Source of the DNA: Candidatus Aminicenantota bacterium
GTDB taxonomy: Bacteria; Acidobacteriota; Aminicenantia; UBA2199
Direction of reading: 5' to 3'
Length of the DNA: 64,000 nucleotides
Assembly: GCA_026393835.1 (NCBI GenBank)
Contig: JAPKZK010000041.1
Coordinates: 1 to 64,000, forward strand
Shown here: one piece after another, positions 53,288 through 61,288 of the stretch
How positions within the stretch are numbered: position 1 is the stretch's first letter
Layout: each line of letters opens with the position of its first letter
Notes under the pieces: generated by a model
What the model was told of the DNA's origin: nothing
Databases searched by the model: none
Seen by the model: only the letters and a program-made list of their open reading frames with translations
Program-made: the position numbers and the translations under genes

Positions 53288-53854
53288 TCAAATATGATTC
53301 GCGAGATGTTGAATCAGTATCCGGACGCCGATGCCCACCAGGATAATTCCGCCCAGTAATTCCATCCTGCCGCTAAAATGGCAGCCCACCCGTTTCCCGA
53401 TCCGGGTCCCGATAAAGGAGAGCAGAAACGTGGTGAAACCGATAATTGCAATTACAGTCAGGATGTTCATCTTTAGGACGCCGAAGCTCACTCCCGCCGC
53501 CAAAGCGTCGATACTGGTGGCCACAGAGAGTCCCAGCAGTGTAGAAAGGTTCATGGGGTTCCTGGGAGTCGTTTCGCAGTCGATTTTAAAGGAACCGTAA
53601 ATCATCCTTCCGCCGATGATTCCCAGGAGTGTGATGGCGATCCAATGATCGAAGCCTTGTATCAGGCCCCTGAACGCAGCGCCTGCCAGCCAGCCGATCA
53701 AGGGCATGGCGGCCTGGAACACACCGAAAAATAGCGCCATTCTCAAGGCATGGCGAATTTTTATCTCTTTGAATGTAAGGCATGTGGAAATAGATACTGC
53801 AACCGCATCCATCGATAACCCAACGGCAAGCAATATCACCGAAATCAAATCCAT
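53288..53854 (-). CDS. mntP: manganese efflux protein MntP
   Basis: Six-helix inner-membrane manganese exporter of the MntP family (188 residues from the chosen start). ISVILLAVGLSMDAVAVSIS and LLGLSVATSIDALAAGVSFG are the two conserved repeats with the intramembrane Asp residues. AAGGAG precedes the ATG at 53854. No manganese riboswitch is evident upstream: the gap to 54018 holds only dispersed repeats. Confidence 0.92.
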   Translation of the reverse strand: MDLISVILLAVGLSMDAVAVSISTCLTFKEIKIRHALRMALFFGVFQAAMPLIGWLAGAAFRGLIQGFDHWIAITLLGIIGGRMIYGSFKIDCETTPRNPMNLSTLLGLSVATSIDALAAGVSFGVLKMNILTVIAIIGFTTFLLSFIGTRIGKRVGCHFSGRMELLGGIILVGIGVRILIQHLANHI

Positions 53855-53935
53855 TTTCAAAAACTCCTTTAAATGAAATAGTTGTAATTGTACCATAGAG
53901 TTCAGGTAGTGGATAGCGATTTGATTGTCCTAAAT

Positions 53936-54018
53936 CCATCAAAGGCCCGCGAATTACGCGAATCTTCACGAATGTTTTTTTCATCATTCATCATTCATCA
54001 TTCGTCATTCGTCATTCG
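53936..54018. repeat. dispersed repeat cluster (CGCGAATT and TCATTCATCATTC types)
   Basis: CGCGAATTACGCGAATCTTCACGAATG followed by five TCATTC(A/G)TCATTC units. The repeats run up to the stop codon of the small gene at 54019. Confidence 0.6.
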
Positions 54019-54177
54019 TCATTCTATATGCTGTGTCCACAGGTTGCAATGACTGATCGATGAGTTCCCGGTAACTTGAAAACCCCAATTGCAGGGATAG
54101 CCCAGGAAGATTACGCGAGTTACATTGGATATCTTTTTATTGGTGATTAATTTGGTCAGCTCTTCTTCCGGGGTCAT
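54019..54177 (-). CDS. small open frame, 52 aa, downstream of the 181-aa gene
   Basis: Starts MTPEEELTKLITNKKISNVT and ends NLWTQHIE, with two Cys residues. AAGGGAGAG lies about 10 bases before the ATG and the start is only 21 bp after the stop of the upstream gene. It could be a short third gene of that operon. The stop codon lies in a dispersed repeat, so the natural end may have been lost. No family recognised. Confidence 0.45.
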   Translation of the reverse strand: MTPEEELTKLITNKKISNVTRVIFLGYPCNWGFQVTGNSSISHCNLWTQHIE

Positions 54178-54198
54178 TTTAGTTAAGCTCTCCCTTAT

Positions 54199-54744
54199 TT
54201 ATTTGACCTTCTGCGCTCCGTTTTTGACCACTTTTAGGGAGGCGGCCGTTAATTTGTAATCCAGCAGGCTTTCCTGGATAATCCGTCTATCGATTTCCTG
54301 TTTTATCGCTTCCAACGACTGTTTCTTACTAACTCTCAGCGGTAATGGATTGCCATCCGCATCGATTTTGTCATCATCGTCTTTGTCCGAGTCTTCTTCA
54401 TACAGTCGGGTAATAAAGTTTTTAGTTTCAATATCCATTTTTTCGGCGGCATCCAGGGCGACATCGTCGAAAAATCCCGGGATTAGAAGTTTTTTCAGTT
54501 CTTTATCGAAGCCGTCAAGGTTAATTTTGAAGCATAAGTCCGCGGTGATACATTTTTCATGGAAAGTTTCGTTGTTTTTGATGAAATCGATAACGGCCTG
54601 GTGTTTGTCTGTATTAGGCTGGTAGAGGGGGATTTTATTGTCTTCGTCGACTTCGGTAACTACTCTTCTGACGAAATCAGTGGGTATTTTGTCAGGGATA
54701 ATGGCCTGGATATCGATGGTCAGTCTAAATTTTTTTGTAATCAT
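54199..54744 (-). CDS. hypothetical protein, 181 aa
   Basis: Unrecognised soluble acidic protein, beginning MITKKFRLTIDIQAIIPDK, with a highly charged stretch (EEDSDKDDDDKIDADG) at about residues 115-131. Its start overlaps the end of the upstream gene by 20 bp, so the two are co-transcribed and probably coupled. GGAGACC precedes the ATG. Confidence 0.6.
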   Translation of the reverse strand: MITKKFRLTIDIQAIIPDKIPTDFVRRVVTEVDEDNKIPLYQPNTDKHQAVIDFIKNNETFHEKCITADLCFKINLDGFDKELKKLLIPGFFDDVALDAAEKMDIETKNFITRLYEEDSDKDDDDKIDADGNPLPLRVSKKQSLEAIKQEIDRRIIQESLLDYKLTAASLKVVKNGAQKVK

Positions 54745-55426
54745 TCTTGGGTCTCCTTTTTTTAAGGCCGAACGGCGCCGGGGAGAAATCGATAGGCATC
54801 CGGGTCAGTGGCTGTACTATCGATTTTGTTCCCCGGGCCGCAGTGAGGTTCGCAGTGAACAAAAAGCGCATTTCCGGCCTGGATTGCTCCAGGCTGCGAT
54901 CTATATTTATAGGAGGAATAGTCCCGGTTATCACAAAAGTCGAATGTAAAATCAATTGGAGCCCTGGCGGAAGATAGTTTCCAGGGACATTCAACCTTTG
55001 TGACGCCGGGAGCATATACTTTGAGTGTGAATTATTATTATGGGCCAATGTAAGGATTGTGAATTTTAAGATTACTTGTCCATCGGTTAGAGGAACCAAC
55101 GACGCATGGGTGGAAGGCCATGAAATCCCCAATTTGTGCAGCCGTTTTTTTAATGGGGATTCGGCAATCTCAAACCCATGCGCCGCTGGAAAATTTATCA
55201 ATAAGGAAGTACATATGGGTAAATCAATTGTGGCTTCCCTGTCAACTGCGATTTTTGAAGGCCAGGATAGAGTAAAATTGGTTTCTACGGTTTTTTTGGT
55301 TTCAATAAACTTTTTTTGTTCCTGGTTAAAAATAGTACACTTGAATTCTTTCGTGGTACTTATCGCTAATCCTATCGATTCTTTCAAGGCCTTCCTGTTT
55401 TTCAAATTAAATCCGACGATCTTCAT
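54725..55426 (-). CDS. hypothetical protein, 233 aa
   Basis: Unrecognised. It starts MKIVGFNLKNRKALKESIG. The middle contains beta-type strands and PVFVITGTIPP-like turns (ITGTIPPINIDRS), and the end is basic. No signal peptide or membrane segment. I prefer the ATG at 55426 to the in-frame TTG at 55432. No ribosome-binding site is present, but TTTACT, 17 bp and TAAACT end 7 bases before this ATG, again suggesting a leaderless mRNA. It heads an operon with the 181- and 52-residue frames. Confidence 0.55.
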   Translation of the reverse strand: MKIVGFNLKNRKALKESIGLAISTTKEFKCTIFNQEQKKFIETKKTVETNFTLSWPSKIAVDREATIDLPICTSLLINFPAAHGFEIAESPLKKRLHKLGISWPSTHASLVPLTDGQVILKFTILTLAHNNNSHSKYMLPASQRLNVPGNYLPPGLQLILHSTFVITGTIPPINIDRSLEQSRPEMRFLFTANLTAARGTKSIVQPLTRMPIDFSPAPFGLKKRRPKNDYKKI

Positions 55427-55585
55427 GTCCAAAAGTTTATCACATAATTCAAAAAAAGTAAAGCCTGTTTTTTATATATTTTTGTGATTGAGCAAAGAAA
55501 ATTTAAATGAAAGCAAAATCATTCGATGTGACTTTTGAATCCATTTTGTTTTCATTTGGATGTATTTGCTTGTTTTTTTTGTTTA

Positions 55586-55615
55586 TTGACAATAATGCCG
55601 CTTTGTGTAACAATA
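55586..55615 (+). promoter_or_regulatory. promoter element shared with 59634
   Basis: TTGACAATAATGCCGCTTT (55586-55604) is identical to 59634-59652, and the following 11 bases match at 9. The element includes a -35 TTGACA and, 17 bp later, AACAAT (55609-55614). It precedes the exported-protein/ABC operon here and the second XRE gene at 59634. Confidence 0.7.
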
Positions 55616-55671
55616 AGGACTTGCAGGGTCGTCAATCTCAGGTTAAAAAATGGTTTTCACAGAGGTACGTG

Positions 55672-55833
55672 ATGAACAGTTCCTGGTTTGTGAATCTTTC
55701 AATGGTATTGGCTAAAAATTCGGCGACGGCTGCCCGGGAATTTGCGCCTGCTCATTGGGAAGGTTTTTGGAATCAACGAGATTCGGTTCCCTGCTTTCAA
55801 ATAAATAAATCAAATAATGGAGGACCACAATGA
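55672..55833 (+). CDS. possible 53-aa leader peptide coupled to the exported-protein gene
   Basis: The frame begins MNSSWFVNLSMVLAKNSATA with AGAGG upstream and ends so that its TGA overlaps the ATG of the next gene (ATGA). The longer open frame back to 55507 runs through the promoter element and is unlikely to be translated. No family recognised; coding status uncertain. Confidence 0.35.
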   Translation: MNSSWFVNLSMVLAKNSATAAREFAPAHWEGFWNQRDSVPCFQINKSNNGGPQ

Positions 55834-56495
55834 AAAAAATTAAAACCCAAGTATATCTCAAGTGGGTAATAGCCCTGATCTTTCTCGTTGTAAATTTTAA
55901 CTTATATTCATATATTTGTTTAAATGGTGGGGGTAGGGGTTATGTGGATGGTGGAGATAGCATTGCAAATAATACAATCGAGGCTTATATCATTGATGGG
56001 GCCGGTTTTTACCTTGCCGCTAAAGCGGATATTGAGACACTTTTAAATCTAATTGAATTGAAGGATAGCCAGGGCCTGGGTTATAAAGGGTTGAATGTGG
56101 TTGAAGACAACGCAGTTGCCAAATTGAAAAATGCAATCGCGATGTACGAGAAATTGATTAAAGAAGCTGAAAGCACACCTTATAACGAAGATGTCCAGGC
56201 CAAATTAAAGGCCATTGATTATGAGATTTTTATGCTCTCTAACGGTTTAAACAAAGTTGTTTTTGATGCAGTGAGTGGATTTTTAAAAGATGGCGATATC
56301 ACCGGGTGTTTCAAAAAAATACAGGCCGATATGAAAAATATCCTGGGGATGCTGCAAACAATAAATGGTGAGACCACCCTTAATAGATTGCCGGATTTAT
56401 CCATCATCTGGAGATTAAATGAGACTTGCTGTGAGACGTCGCTTTTTGGCAGTTATGTGGCAAGGGTGTTCAACGCCCTGCCTACAAATAGATAA
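55830..56495 (+). CDS. exported protein of an unrecognised family, copy 1
   Basis: A 221-residue protein with a hydrophobic N-terminal signal (VIALIFLVVNFNLYSYICL) followed by a conserved NGGGRGYVDGGDS segment, then a mainly helical body (LLNLIELKDSQGLGYKGLN, KLKNAIAMYEKLIKEAE, TPYNEDVQAKLK, LSNGLNKVVFDAV) and a C-terminal LPDLSIIWRLNETCCETSLFG. It is paralogous to the next gene along its entire length. GGAGG precedes the ATG; 21 bp separate it from copy 2. It is encoded with an unusual ABC permease, so it may be that system's substrate or partner. Confidence 0.65.
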   Translation: MKKIKTQVYLKWVIALIFLVVNFNLYSYICLNGGGRGYVDGGDSIANNTIEAYIIDGAGFYLAAKADIETLLNLIELKDSQGLGYKGLNVVEDNAVAKLKNAIAMYEKLIKEAESTPYNEDVQAKLKAIDYEIFMLSNGLNKVVFDAVSGFLKDGDITGCFKKIQADMKNILGMLQTINGETTLNRLPDLSIIWRLNETCCETSLFGSYVARVFNALPTNR

Positions 56496-56516
56496 ATCAA
56501 GCAAAGGAGGCTTACA

Positions 56517-57179
56517 ATGAAAAATATCAAAAAATATGTTTTGTTTATTGTGTACATCGGGCTACTCATCCTTTTGATGGATGTGAATGCGTATTCGTAT
56601 ATCAAAAGTAATGGCGCCGGCCGAGGATACGAGGGGAGTGGAGATAGCGTTGAAAGTATAAATGTATCCATAGAGCCTTTAATCATCCAGGGCGCAGGGT
56701 ATTATTTCGCCGCAAGTTCGAATATCGCTACGCTTTTGAAACTGGTTGAATTACGGGATGTTCAGGGGCTAGATTTCAATGTATTGAACAATGAGATCGA
56801 TAATGCTATAGGAAATATGAAAAACGCAATTCAAACCTATGAGAATTTGGTTAAAGAGGCGGAAGTAACGCCATATAATGAAACCGTCCAGACCAAATTA
56901 AAAAATTTTAAATATGAGGCATATATGATCTCCAATGGATTAAATAAAGATGTGTTTGATGAAGTAAAAAATTTTCTGAGTATTGGGGATATTACAGGCT
57001 CTTTAAAAAAGACCCATAAAGATTTTAAAATAATATTTGAATTGCTGCTGACCATTAAAAGCGAATCCTCATTGACTAGAGTGGCAGATTTGTCGATTTT
57101 CTGGAGGTTAAAAGAGAAATGCTCCGAATCAGACCTTTTCGGTGGTTATGTGTCACGAATTTTTTCAGCAATTCTCTAA
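56517..57179 (+). CDS. exported protein of an unrecognised family, copy 2
   Basis: A 220-residue paralogue of the previous gene. The signal region is FIVYIGLLILLMDVNAYSYI, then NGAGRGYEGSGDS. The shared body motifs are TLLKLVELRDVQGLDFNVLN, NMKNAIQTYENLVKEAE, TPYNETVQTKLK, ISNGLNKDVFDEV and VADLSIFWRLKEKCSESDLFGGYV. The conserved SNGLNK and DLSI.WRL motifs define the family. GGAGG precedes the ATG. The ABC-type gene starts 22 bp downstream. Confidence 0.65.
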   Translation: MKNIKKYVLFIVYIGLLILLMDVNAYSYIKSNGAGRGYEGSGDSVESINVSIEPLIIQGAGYYFAASSNIATLLKLVELRDVQGLDFNVLNNEIDNAIGNMKNAIQTYENLVKEAEVTPYNETVQTKLKNFKYEAYMISNGLNKDVFDEVKNFLSIGDITGSLKKTHKDFKIIFELLLTIKSESSLTRVADLSIFWRLKEKCSESDLFGGYVSRIFSAIL

Positions 57180-57201
57180 ACGATAATTTCGTGAGGTGAA
57201 T

Positions 57202-59133
57202 ATGTCCAACTTCATCGCCATTTTTATAGAGCAGTTAAAACGCTTCTTCTGCCTAAAGAAGATTGTCTTATGGTTTCTTTTTATCGGTTTATCCCTGGCT
57301 GCCGTTTATTCAGGAATCGATGATGACAAAATCAATAGGGCTAAGGCCGAAGAATTTAAAAAGCTTGAGACTTTGATTTTCCAGAATATGTCAAATTATC
57401 TGGATATGTCACATATGGGGATCGATGTCTTTTGTAAATCGGCTGCCATAGGAATTTTATTCGCGCATCCTGCGGTATTAACCACTATATCAGCTAATAT
57501 CAACACGATTGTCACACTTAAAATTTTCACTATTTTGCAAAGTGGCGTCATTTTTAAGGCGCACCCTCTAATGCAATTTCGATTTTCATCGATACTGCTT
57601 TTACTGGGCAGCCTTCTTGTATTATTCTTCGGTTACGACTCGCTGCGCGACCTGGAATATTTGAAATTTCTATCCAGCGCCTCTTCTGAAACGACCGTAT
57701 ACATCTCCATTATAGTGTCCCGATTCCTGGTGCTCATCCTCAGCTACCTGTTTATACTATTACTCGCCCTGGGCGTGATGGCAATCAAAGGTATTTATCT
57801 CACTCAAAGTGACTTCACTGGGTTGATCGGGTTCCTTAAGCCAGTGCTGTTGATGCTTTTGTCTTTCTTCCTCCTGGGAACGGCTATCGGAAAGATACGG
57901 TCATTAGGTATTGGCATTACGGCCCTCCTGGTGTTATGGATAATATTAATCGTCTTGTGGCCGATTATTTGTGATTCGATTGTAGAAAAAAAAGCAAATG
58001 AAATCACATCATATTATAAAATTCATAACGATAAATTAACGGTTGTGAGTGAGTTTGAGAAAAAGGCAGAAAAGGATAAGGGGGCATATATAGACAATAC
58101 TCCCGAAGGAAGGAAAGAGGTAGTAGAAGGATATTGGAAAAATGTCTTTCCACTGATAGAAAAACTGGACGAACAACCTTTGAACGAAATCACCCAGGTA
58201 ATAAAAGAAATGCAATATATAACCAGCCTTACACCGGCTACCTTTTACCTTGCAGTCGCAAATGAAGCAAGCAGTCGCGGTTACCAAAACTTCCTAAACT
58301 TTTACAAATATCTCCTGGAGTTGCGAAGGCAGTTAGTACGCTTCTGGATCGACCGGGTCTATTACAATGACCCCACAGTAATGGTCAACTTTGTAAAAAA
58401 GGATGAAAATGTCTTCAAGGCCAAGAGCCAATTACCCTTCTATTTCTACCAGGGCGTTGTCATTAACCTATGCTACTGCATTGTTCTCCTGTTCGTTTCC
58501 TATTTTCTCTTCCGGTTTAACCTGTTCCACCTGCCTAAAAACAGCTTCACCTGCACCCAGGTAAACCTCAAAATCAAACCAAAACAAATCATTGGTGCAA
58601 ACAAAGATTTCCCGGACTTTTTCCCCCAAATACTGAACGTTTTCTTTGGAAAAATCAAACACTTTACCGGGAAAATCTCCATCGATGGCGAGAATATCGT
58701 AACGCCGGTTAAAAAGAACTTCATATACTTACCCCAGCATGAACACTTCCCGGATGATATCAAAACAAAAGACCTTATTGCATTTTTTAAGCGGCTCTTT
58801 AAACTGTCCGCTGAAGAATTCCTCTCGCTAAAAGATGCGGCAGGTAAGGCTAACCTTAATAAATACTTCGTTAAACTTTCCAAAGTTCAGAAAACCAAAC
58901 TACTGTTGACCCTGGTTTCATTCGGAAAGAACCAGGTCTATATACTGGATGATTTCGGGAATGGTTCCACCATTAACGATCGCGCTGAAATGAATAAATT
59001 ATCAACGCTTTTAAGAGACAAATCCATAATCGTCCTGGATCTCTGCACAAGCGGTATCCCGTGGCTGAGTACTAATGCCGTTCTGTCTGTCAGTGCAGCA
59101 AATAATGAATTCATATCCATAATACAAATCTAA
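57202..59133 (+). CDS. ABC-2-type permease fused to a degenerate ABC ATPase
   Basis: A 643-residue membrane protein. The N-terminal two thirds resemble an ABC-2 permease with an extracytoplasmic loop: about six helices in all, including IVLWFLFIGLSLAAVYSG near the start, ILLLLGSLLVLFFGYDSL, and a last helix VVINLCYCIVLLFVSYFLF near residue 425. The C-terminal 190 residues look like an ABC ATPase: Q-loop-like FIYLPQHEHFPDDIKTKDLI, signature-like VKLSKVQKTKLLLTLVSFG and Walker B VYILDDFGNGSTI. No Walker A (GxxGxGKS) exists; the region before ISIDGENI reads FFGKIKHFTGKI. The protein is therefore unlikely to hydrolyse ATP alone. I start at ATG 57202 with GTGAGGTG upstream. It follows the two exported-protein genes and precedes the XRE regulators. 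Confidence 0.65.
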   Translation: MSNFIAIFIEQLKRFFCLKKIVLWFLFIGLSLAAVYSGIDDDKINRAKAEEFKKLETLIFQNMSNYLDMSHMGIDVFCKSAAIGILFAHPAVLTTISANINTIVTLKIFTILQSGVIFKAHPLMQFRFSSILLLLGSLLVLFFGYDSLRDLEYLKFLSSASSETTVYISIIVSRFLVLILSYLFILLLALGVMAIKGIYLTQSDFTGLIGFLKPVLLMLLSFFLLGTAIGKIRSLGIGITALLVLWIILIVLWPIICDSIVEKKANEITSYYKIHNDKLTVVSEFEKKAEKDKGAYIDNTPEGRKEVVEGYWKNVFPLIEKLDEQPLNEITQVIKEMQYITSLTPATFYLAVANEASSRGYQNFLNFYKYLLELRRQLVRFWIDRVYYNDPTVMVNFVKKDENVFKAKSQLPFYFYQGVVINLCYCIVLLFVSYFLFRFNLFHLPKNSFTCTQVNLKIKPKQIIGANKDFPDFFPQILNVFFGKIKHFTGKISIDGENIVTPVKKNFIYLPQHEHFPDDIKTKDLIAFFKRLFKLSAEEFLSLKDAAGKANLNKYFVKLSKVQKTKLLLTLVSFGKNQVYILDDFGNGSTINDRAEMNKLSTLLRDKSIIVLDLCTSGIPWLSTNAVLSVSAANNEFISIIQI

Positions 59134-59142
59134 GGAAATTAC

Positions 59143-59153
59143 CGGTTGTAAAC
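59143..59153 (+). promoter_or_regulatory. candidate operator half-site CGGTTGTAAAC
   Basis: CGGTTGTAAAC overlaps the start of the first XRE gene. Its exact reverse complement GTTTACAACCG occurs at 59611-59621, just before the promoter of the second XRE gene. The pair brackets the first gene and is a plausible binding site for these regulators. Confidence 0.4.
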
Positions 59154-59155
59154 AA

Positions 59156-59587
59156 ATGTCAAAGGAAAATTTAAAAGATATCGGCAAGAGGCTCAAAGAA
59201 ATCAGGGCCGCGCTTCGAATAAAACAAAAAGACCTGGCCGAAGCCCTGGACATCGCCGGATGTTACCTATCCGAACTTGAAAGCGGCAAAGGAAACCCGT
59301 GCCATGCGTTTTTCTATAAACTATCTACCCGCTTCGGTGTGAGCCTGGATTACCTGTTCCACGGCGAAGGCGAAATGTTCCTGAAATCAAAGTCGCTTAA
59401 AGAGATGGAAAAAGACCTGGGCAAAGACACCGTCATGACCGTAGAGAACCTTTCCCGGTTAATCGAGCTTTCCCCGATGTTCAAGTACCAGGTCCTGGGT
59501 TTTGCCGCCAAGTTCAATTTGGATAACGCGCATATTATTAAGCAGGATATCGAAAACTACTTTGCCAGGATGTCTAAAGACAGGTAA
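59156..59587 (+). CDS. XRE-family transcriptional regulator, copy 1
   Basis: A 143-residue regulator. Residues about 8-70 form a Cro/CI-type helix-turn-helix (IGKRLKEIRAALRIKQKDLA, EALDIAGCYLSELESGKGNP, STRFGVSLDYLFHGEG), and a helical C-terminal part follows. It is 133 of 143 residues identical to the next gene. The ATG at 59156 has no close ribosome-binding site (AAGGA is about 20 bases away), so translation may be weak or coupled to the ABC-type gene ending 22 bp upstream. Confidence 0.85.
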   Translation: MSKENLKDIGKRLKEIRAALRIKQKDLAEALDIAGCYLSELESGKGNPCHAFFYKLSTRFGVSLDYLFHGEGEMFLKSKSLKEMEKDLGKDTVMTVENLSRLIELSPMFKYQVLGFAAKFNLDNAHIIKQDIENYFARMSKDR

Positions 59588-59633
59588 GGGAGAGAATTTT
59601 AGCCTGTTTCGTTTACAACCGCGTATTTTTACA

Positions 59634-59663
59634 TTGACAATAATGCCGCTTTATGTAAAAATT
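59634..59663 (+). promoter_or_regulatory. promoter of XRE copy 2, shared element
   Basis: Second copy of the 55586 element, with TTGACA (59634-59639), 17 bp and AAAAAT (59657-59662). GTTTACAACCG lies 12 bp upstream. Confidence 0.65.
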
Positions 59664-59686
59664 GGGAATTGGCTACCGGAAGTAAA

Positions 59687-60118
59687 ATGACAAAGGAAAA
59701 TATAAAAGAAATCGGCAAGAGAATCAAAGAAATCAGGGCCGTACTGCGGATAAAACAAAAAGACCTGGCCGAGGCCCTGGACATCGCCGGATGTTACCTA
59801 TCCGAACTTGAAAGCGGCAAAGGAAATCCCTGCCATGCATTTTTCTATAAACTGTCTACCCGCTTCGGTGTGAGCCTGGATTACCTGTTCCACGGCGAAG
59901 GTGAAATGTTCCTGAAATCAAAGTCCCTTAAAGAGATGGAAAAAACCCTGGGCAAAGACACCGTCATGACCGTAGAGAACCTTTCCCGGTTAATCGAGCT
60001 ATCCCCGATGTTCAAGTATCAAGTCCTGGGTTTTGCCGCCAAGTTCAATTTAGATAACGCGCATATTATTAAGCAGGATATCGAGAACTACTTTGCTAAA
60101 CTGTCTGAAGACAAGTAA
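59687..60118 (+). CDS. XRE-family transcriptional regulator, copy 2
   Basis: A tandem duplicate of the previous gene with ten amino-acid changes in 143 (for example at positions 2, 6, 8, 13 and 19), mostly conservative. The helix-turn-helix core IKQKDLAEALDIAGCYLSEL is unchanged, so both proteins should recognise the same DNA. The ATG at 59687 follows GGAAG and is preferred to an in-frame TTG at 59669. Unlike copy 1, it has its own strong promoter, identical in its -35 region to that of the exported-protein operon. Confidence 0.85.
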   Translation: MTKENIKEIGKRIKEIRAVLRIKQKDLAEALDIAGCYLSELESGKGNPCHAFFYKLSTRFGVSLDYLFHGEGEMFLKSKSLKEMEKTLGKDTVMTVENLSRLIELSPMFKYQVLGFAAKFNLDNAHIIKQDIENYFAKLSEDK

Positions 60119-60157
60119 GGCAGCTCGGAAACCAGGCAGCCCATAGGATAATGTGGG

Positions 60158-60601
60158 CTATTTACTATCTCTAAAACGCAGCCATAGACTTAAGTTTATT
60201 AAAAAGGAAACAGCAATAAGGAGAATCGTCGAGTACATAAAAAAAGCAGGCGGTAAAAGAAAAAATGAAACATCCATGGGATTGGTTTTCCAGGCCAGGT
60301 TGTTAAACAAAAGTGGGTGCAGTATAGATACCCAAAAGTAACGGAAGAATGGAATGATGAGCAGCAGCGAAATTATGATTAACGTATTTATCCCGGCAAG
60401 CTTCCGGGTATGCTTTTTATTGAACGTGAAACCGTATAGCGCCAGGGAAAGGATCGCTGCTCCGGCCAGGGCATCGAAAATCCCGCGTACTTCGCTTAAA
60501 TGGGACTTTTCTTTTGCGGACCAGTCGGTTTCCAATTGGTTCCTATGAAGAAAAAACTCGGTCAACTCGTGGACATAAACGTTTTTTGATTTGGAAGGGT
60601 T
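60158..60601 (-). pseudogene. DUF1461-type membrane protein, 5' part lost
   Basis: The frame reads KNVYVHELTEFFLHRNQL, then KEKSHLSEVRGIFDALAGA and two or three hydrophobic helices, with FNNLAWKTNPMDVSFFLLPP, which is the C-terminal half of DUF1461 (integral membrane) proteins. The first membrane helix and the start are missing. The frame opens inside the neighbouring beta-barrel fragment, in a different register, so the two genes were joined by a deletion at about 60575-60600. Confidence 0.55.
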
Positions 60602-60971
60602 TCATTTTTAATTCTAAAACTACATCATTAAAATAAGATTTCACATCACCAAGCTCAGGTGAAAATGATGCGGAAATAAATGGCGTTTCTCCTTCTTCCG
60701 AAGGTATATACCAATCTGATATCTTATTCGCTTTAAATCGATAGTGATTAAAATCGAGATTTAAAGACATTCTCGAAGTTAACAGAAAATTCAAGCCAAC
60801 ACCGATATTGGGGGCAGGATTGTAAAACGATGCGAACCCAATCGATGGATAAGAAGCGATAGACATCCCGGGATAAACAAAAAACTTAAATTTCGACGGC
60901 GATTGACCAAGAACAGTCATACAGGACAATAATATGATTACTCCAGCAATGGTTAATTTCCTGGCAGTCAT
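60543..60971 (-). pseudogene. outer-membrane beta-barrel protein, 3' part lost
   Basis: A signal peptide (LTIAGVIILLSCMTVLGQ) is followed by alternating strands typical of a small OmpA/OmpW-like barrel (FKFFVYPGMSIASYPSIGFA, VGLNFLLTSRMSLNLDFNHY, VVLELKMKPFQIK). After the third or fourth strand the frame runs into DUF1461 sequence read in the wrong frame (KRLCPRVDRVFSS) and stops. At 142 residues the barrel cannot be complete. AGGAGG precedes the ATG, which overlaps the stop of the small upstream frame. Confidence 0.6.
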
Positions 60972-61078
60972 TGAACACCTCCTGAGTTTACTTTTTTCAA
61001 AATGAGTAGTTTATCGTCCAGCGAATCATACAGGGCGTGTTCACCAATAAAACTAATTAAAAGAATTTTTTTCAACAT
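60968..61078 (-). CDS. 36-aa open frame coupled to the beta-barrel fragment
   Basis: Begins MLKKILLISFIGEHALYDSL and ends KKVNSGGVQ. AAGGAGAAACC stands before its ATG and its TGA overlaps the next ATG (ATGA). A promoter with perfect -35 lies upstream. It may be a leader peptide or the remnant of a small gene. Confidence 0.45.
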   Translation of the reverse strand: MLKKILLISFIGEHALYDSLDDKLLILKKVNSGGVQ

Positions 61079-61108
61079 GGTTTCTCCTTTTTTTTAATTT
61101 TAGAAAGG

Positions 61109-61137
61109 AGCATAGCATTTGGGATTTTTTTTGTCAA
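61109..61137 (-). promoter_or_regulatory. promoter of the leader-peptide/beta-barrel unit
   Basis: On the minus strand TTGACA (61132-61137), 17 bp, TATGCT (61109-61114). It is divergent from the promoter of the heptad-repeat gene. Confidence 0.65.
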
Positions 61138-61238
61138 CACATTTTTTTGATGCCCGGACTGGTGCAAAATTTATTTATTTTAGTTTCATCTCAAAAAATC
61201 AATTAAAATTTTTGTTTTAAAAAAAATAAATTTAACCC

Positions 61239-61268
61239 TTGACAAAATATCTTGACCTGTATTAAAAT
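61239..61268 (+). promoter_or_regulatory. promoter of the heptad-repeat gene
   Basis: TTGACA (61239-61244), an 18-bp spacer and TAAAAT (61263-61268). The ATG at 61289 is preceded by TTAGGA, so this transcript has a normal short leader. Confidence 0.6.
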
Positions 61269-61288
61269 ACTTTCTCTTAGGATAAAAT

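Noticed and set aside
55507..55671. Upstream part of the 108-codon frame as coding sequence
   Set aside because: It contains the promoter element shared with 59634, so transcription would begin inside it.
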